Origin: Albugo candida
Lineage: Eukaryota > Oomycota > Peronosporomycetes > Albuginales
DNA: 64,000 bases
NCBI GenBank assembly: GCA_040437565.1
Contig: JBDOQK010000055.1
Span: forward strand, 124,001-188,000
Reading direction: 5' to 3'
The notes beneath the pieces are model-generated. The model was not told the origin of the DNA. It searched no databases and saw only the letters and a program-made list of their open reading frames with translations. Position 1 is the stretch's first letter, and every line of letters begins with the position of its first letter. This document shows positions 62,431-64,000 of this stretch, in pieces. The position numbers and the translations under genes are program-made.

Positions 62431-63368
62431 CTACTGAATTGACGACGTGACGAATCATGATTTTGTAAGAATTGCTACACAGTTCACAATCTTTTCAATG
62501 CGATCATGTACTTCTTTTGTCACGAGTTCACTTATAAATCGTCTTGACTACTTTGCTGAGACCCTTCTCCGTTGCACGTGGTGGAATCCCTAATATAAGG
62601 TCACTCACCTATTTATAATTCGGAGAGCATTCATTATCCCTCATGCGAATTGCTACTGCTCTGACGCTGCCCGGTCTGATGTTATCGAGTCCTTATTCAG
62701 ACCAGGTAAAACATCTGCTAGAAAACTCAAAGTACAATTTTTATGAGAGGATGGTAATATCCTTCTGTCCGTGTCTTGGAGAAGATGTCCAAGCTACATT
62801 ACCGCTGTGTCTACCAGTTACCACTAAGGATGCAGGCAAAAAAGAGGTGNNNNNNNNNNNNNNNNNNNNNNNNNNNNNNNNNNNNNNNNNNNNNNNNNNN
62901 NNNNNNNNNNNNNNNNNNNNNNNNNNNNNNNNNNNNNNNNNNNNNNNNNCTACTGAATTGACGACGTGACGAATCATGATTTTGTAAGAATTGCTACACA
63001 GTTCACAATCTTTTCAATGCGATCATGTACTTCTTTTGTCACGAGTTCACTTATAAATCGTCTTGACTACTTTGCTGAGACCCTTCTCCGTTGCACGTGG
63101 TGGAATCCCTAATATAAGGTCACTCACCTATTTATAATTCGGAGAGCATTCATTATCCCTCATGCGAATTGCTACTGCTCTGACGCTGCCCGGTCTGATG
63201 TTATCGAGTCCTTATTCAGACCAGGTAAAACATCTGCTAGAAAACTCAAAGTACAATTTTTATGAGAGGATGGTAATATCCTTCTGTCCGTGTCTTGGAG
63301 AAGATGTCCAAGCTACATTACCGCTGTGTCTACCAGTTACCACTAAGGATGCAGGCAAAAAAGAGGTG
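62431..63368. repeat. Gap-flanking contig overlap (419 bp)
   Basis: Bases 62431-62849 and 62950-63368 match exactly by eye around the 100-N gap 62850-62949. It repeats the first exon of the chitobiase gene; the ATG at 62643 is the same site as 63162. Confidence 0.93.
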
Positions 63369-64000
63369 TTTGCCTTTTCTCCAGCGGACAATAAAAAGTG
63401 GCGACATTATGACTGGGATCAGGTGATTTCCGTCTATGCATTCTGCTGAGGGAAATGCAGACTTTCAATTGTGTATGCAGGTAACCACAATCGCCTGGAA
63501 GGAAGACAAAGAACTTTTGTGCCATGCGCATAAGAAAGGAGTCAAAATTGTTGTTCATTCAGATTTTGAACACTTTGACGACATTTGCATCGAAGGCGCG
63601 CGACGAAAGTGGATTATGGTACGACTCCATTCATGATCGAAAATTGATTGCTAAAGATAGAAGTGGTAGAAAGCATATAAGAAGATTGTGACCAATTACG
63701 CAGACGGCTTGAACTTTGATATCGAGAAACCGAGTTTTGGCAAACAATCTCATTGTTATGCCTTACTGTTGCAAGAACTCCGCGCTGTCTTACAAACGAA
63801 AGAGTTTACAAAACATGCACAAGTAAGGAGCGGTTGTCTCTCCTGTTAGTAGAAAGCTAACAATTGCCGTATAGATCAGCGTCGATGTTCCATGGTCCCC
63901 ACACGGAATCGACGATCGCTACTACGAGTGGAACGCACTGGCTGATGCAGCAGATTTTCTCTTTGTGATGTCGGTAAGGCCTTGACAAGGAGACAATACG
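63162..64000 (+). CDS. Di-N-acetylchitobiase, GH18 (5' part; runs off the window)
   Basis: Lysosomal-type exo-glycosidase that splits the chitobiose core of N-glycans or chitin oligomers. Visible exons are 63162-63422, 63481-63618, 63682-63822 and 63875-63973, with introns of 58, 63 and 52 nt, all phase 0; another GTAAGG donor at 63974 shows it continues beyond the window. The first 20 residues are a short signal-like segment. Family features are CPC near residue 40, KWRHYDWDQ then VTTIAW, LLCHAHKKGVKIVV and the GH18 catalytic motif DGLNFDIE at 141-148, whose final Glu is the acid/base. VPWSPHGIDDR and ADAADFLFVMS follow, as in animal chitobiases. About half the enzyme is present. Confidence 0.92.

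Noticed and set aside
62643-62849. A second chitobiase gene upstream
   Set aside because: It is the left copy of the 419-bp overlap around the gap at 62850.

Overview
The window looks like nuclear DNA of an oomycete, most likely a white-rust (Albugo-type) species; the genus is inference. The clues are tightly packed genes on both strands, very short introns (34-73 nt in every gene I could splice), flagellar and dynactin genes together with heme, arginine and Hsp33 genes of mixed ancestry, a membrane-anchored expansin and a di-N-acetylchitobiase. It is a draft scaffold with 16 internal gaps of exactly 100 N. Twelve of them are flanked by the same 66-918 bp sequence on both sides, so they are unmerged contig overlaps; gene pieces that appear twice beside a gap are one gene.

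Layout. 1-3.5 kb: no gene seen. 3.5-13.8 kb: a 2H phosphoesterase, a pentaspan prominin-like membrane protein, protoporphyrinogen oxidase, an unknown minus-strand gene diverging from a CIBAR/FAM92-like BAR protein, a membrane-tethered expansin-like protein and a FUN14 protein. 13.8-18.1 kb: sparse, with one candidate secreted protein. 18.2-39.3 kb: a compact block with Hsp33, VPS4, a small unknown gene, a 2331-residue IQ/WW/B-box protein, ARP1, a Spinster-like transporter, N-acetylglutamate synthase, ARP10/ACTR10 and a U11/U12-25K-like protein. Distances between coding regions here fall to 8-42 bp.

39.3-63 kb: gene-poor and repeat-rich. It holds two Mutator-like DNA elements, one inserted in the terminal-repeat array of the other; a broken Ty3/gypsy element with matching 5-bp target duplications; a tRNA-derived SINE; and long stretches with nothing recognisable. 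At the right edge a GH18 di-N-acetylchitobiase gene begins and runs out of the window.

How the genes fit together. ARP1 and ARP10 are both subunits of the dynactin actin-like filament and lie 4.2 kb apart. A large IQ/B-box protein directly precedes ARP1, and a basal-body type BAR protein lies upstream, so the block is enriched in cytoskeleton and cilium functions. VPS4 serves ESCRT-III disassembly. PPOX and NAGS are organelle-type metabolic enzymes. The expansin-like and chitobiase genes are candidates for host-wall or glycan interaction. The boundary at about 39.3 kb between a gene-dense and a repeat-dense region fits the patchy genomes known in plant-pathogenic oomycetes.
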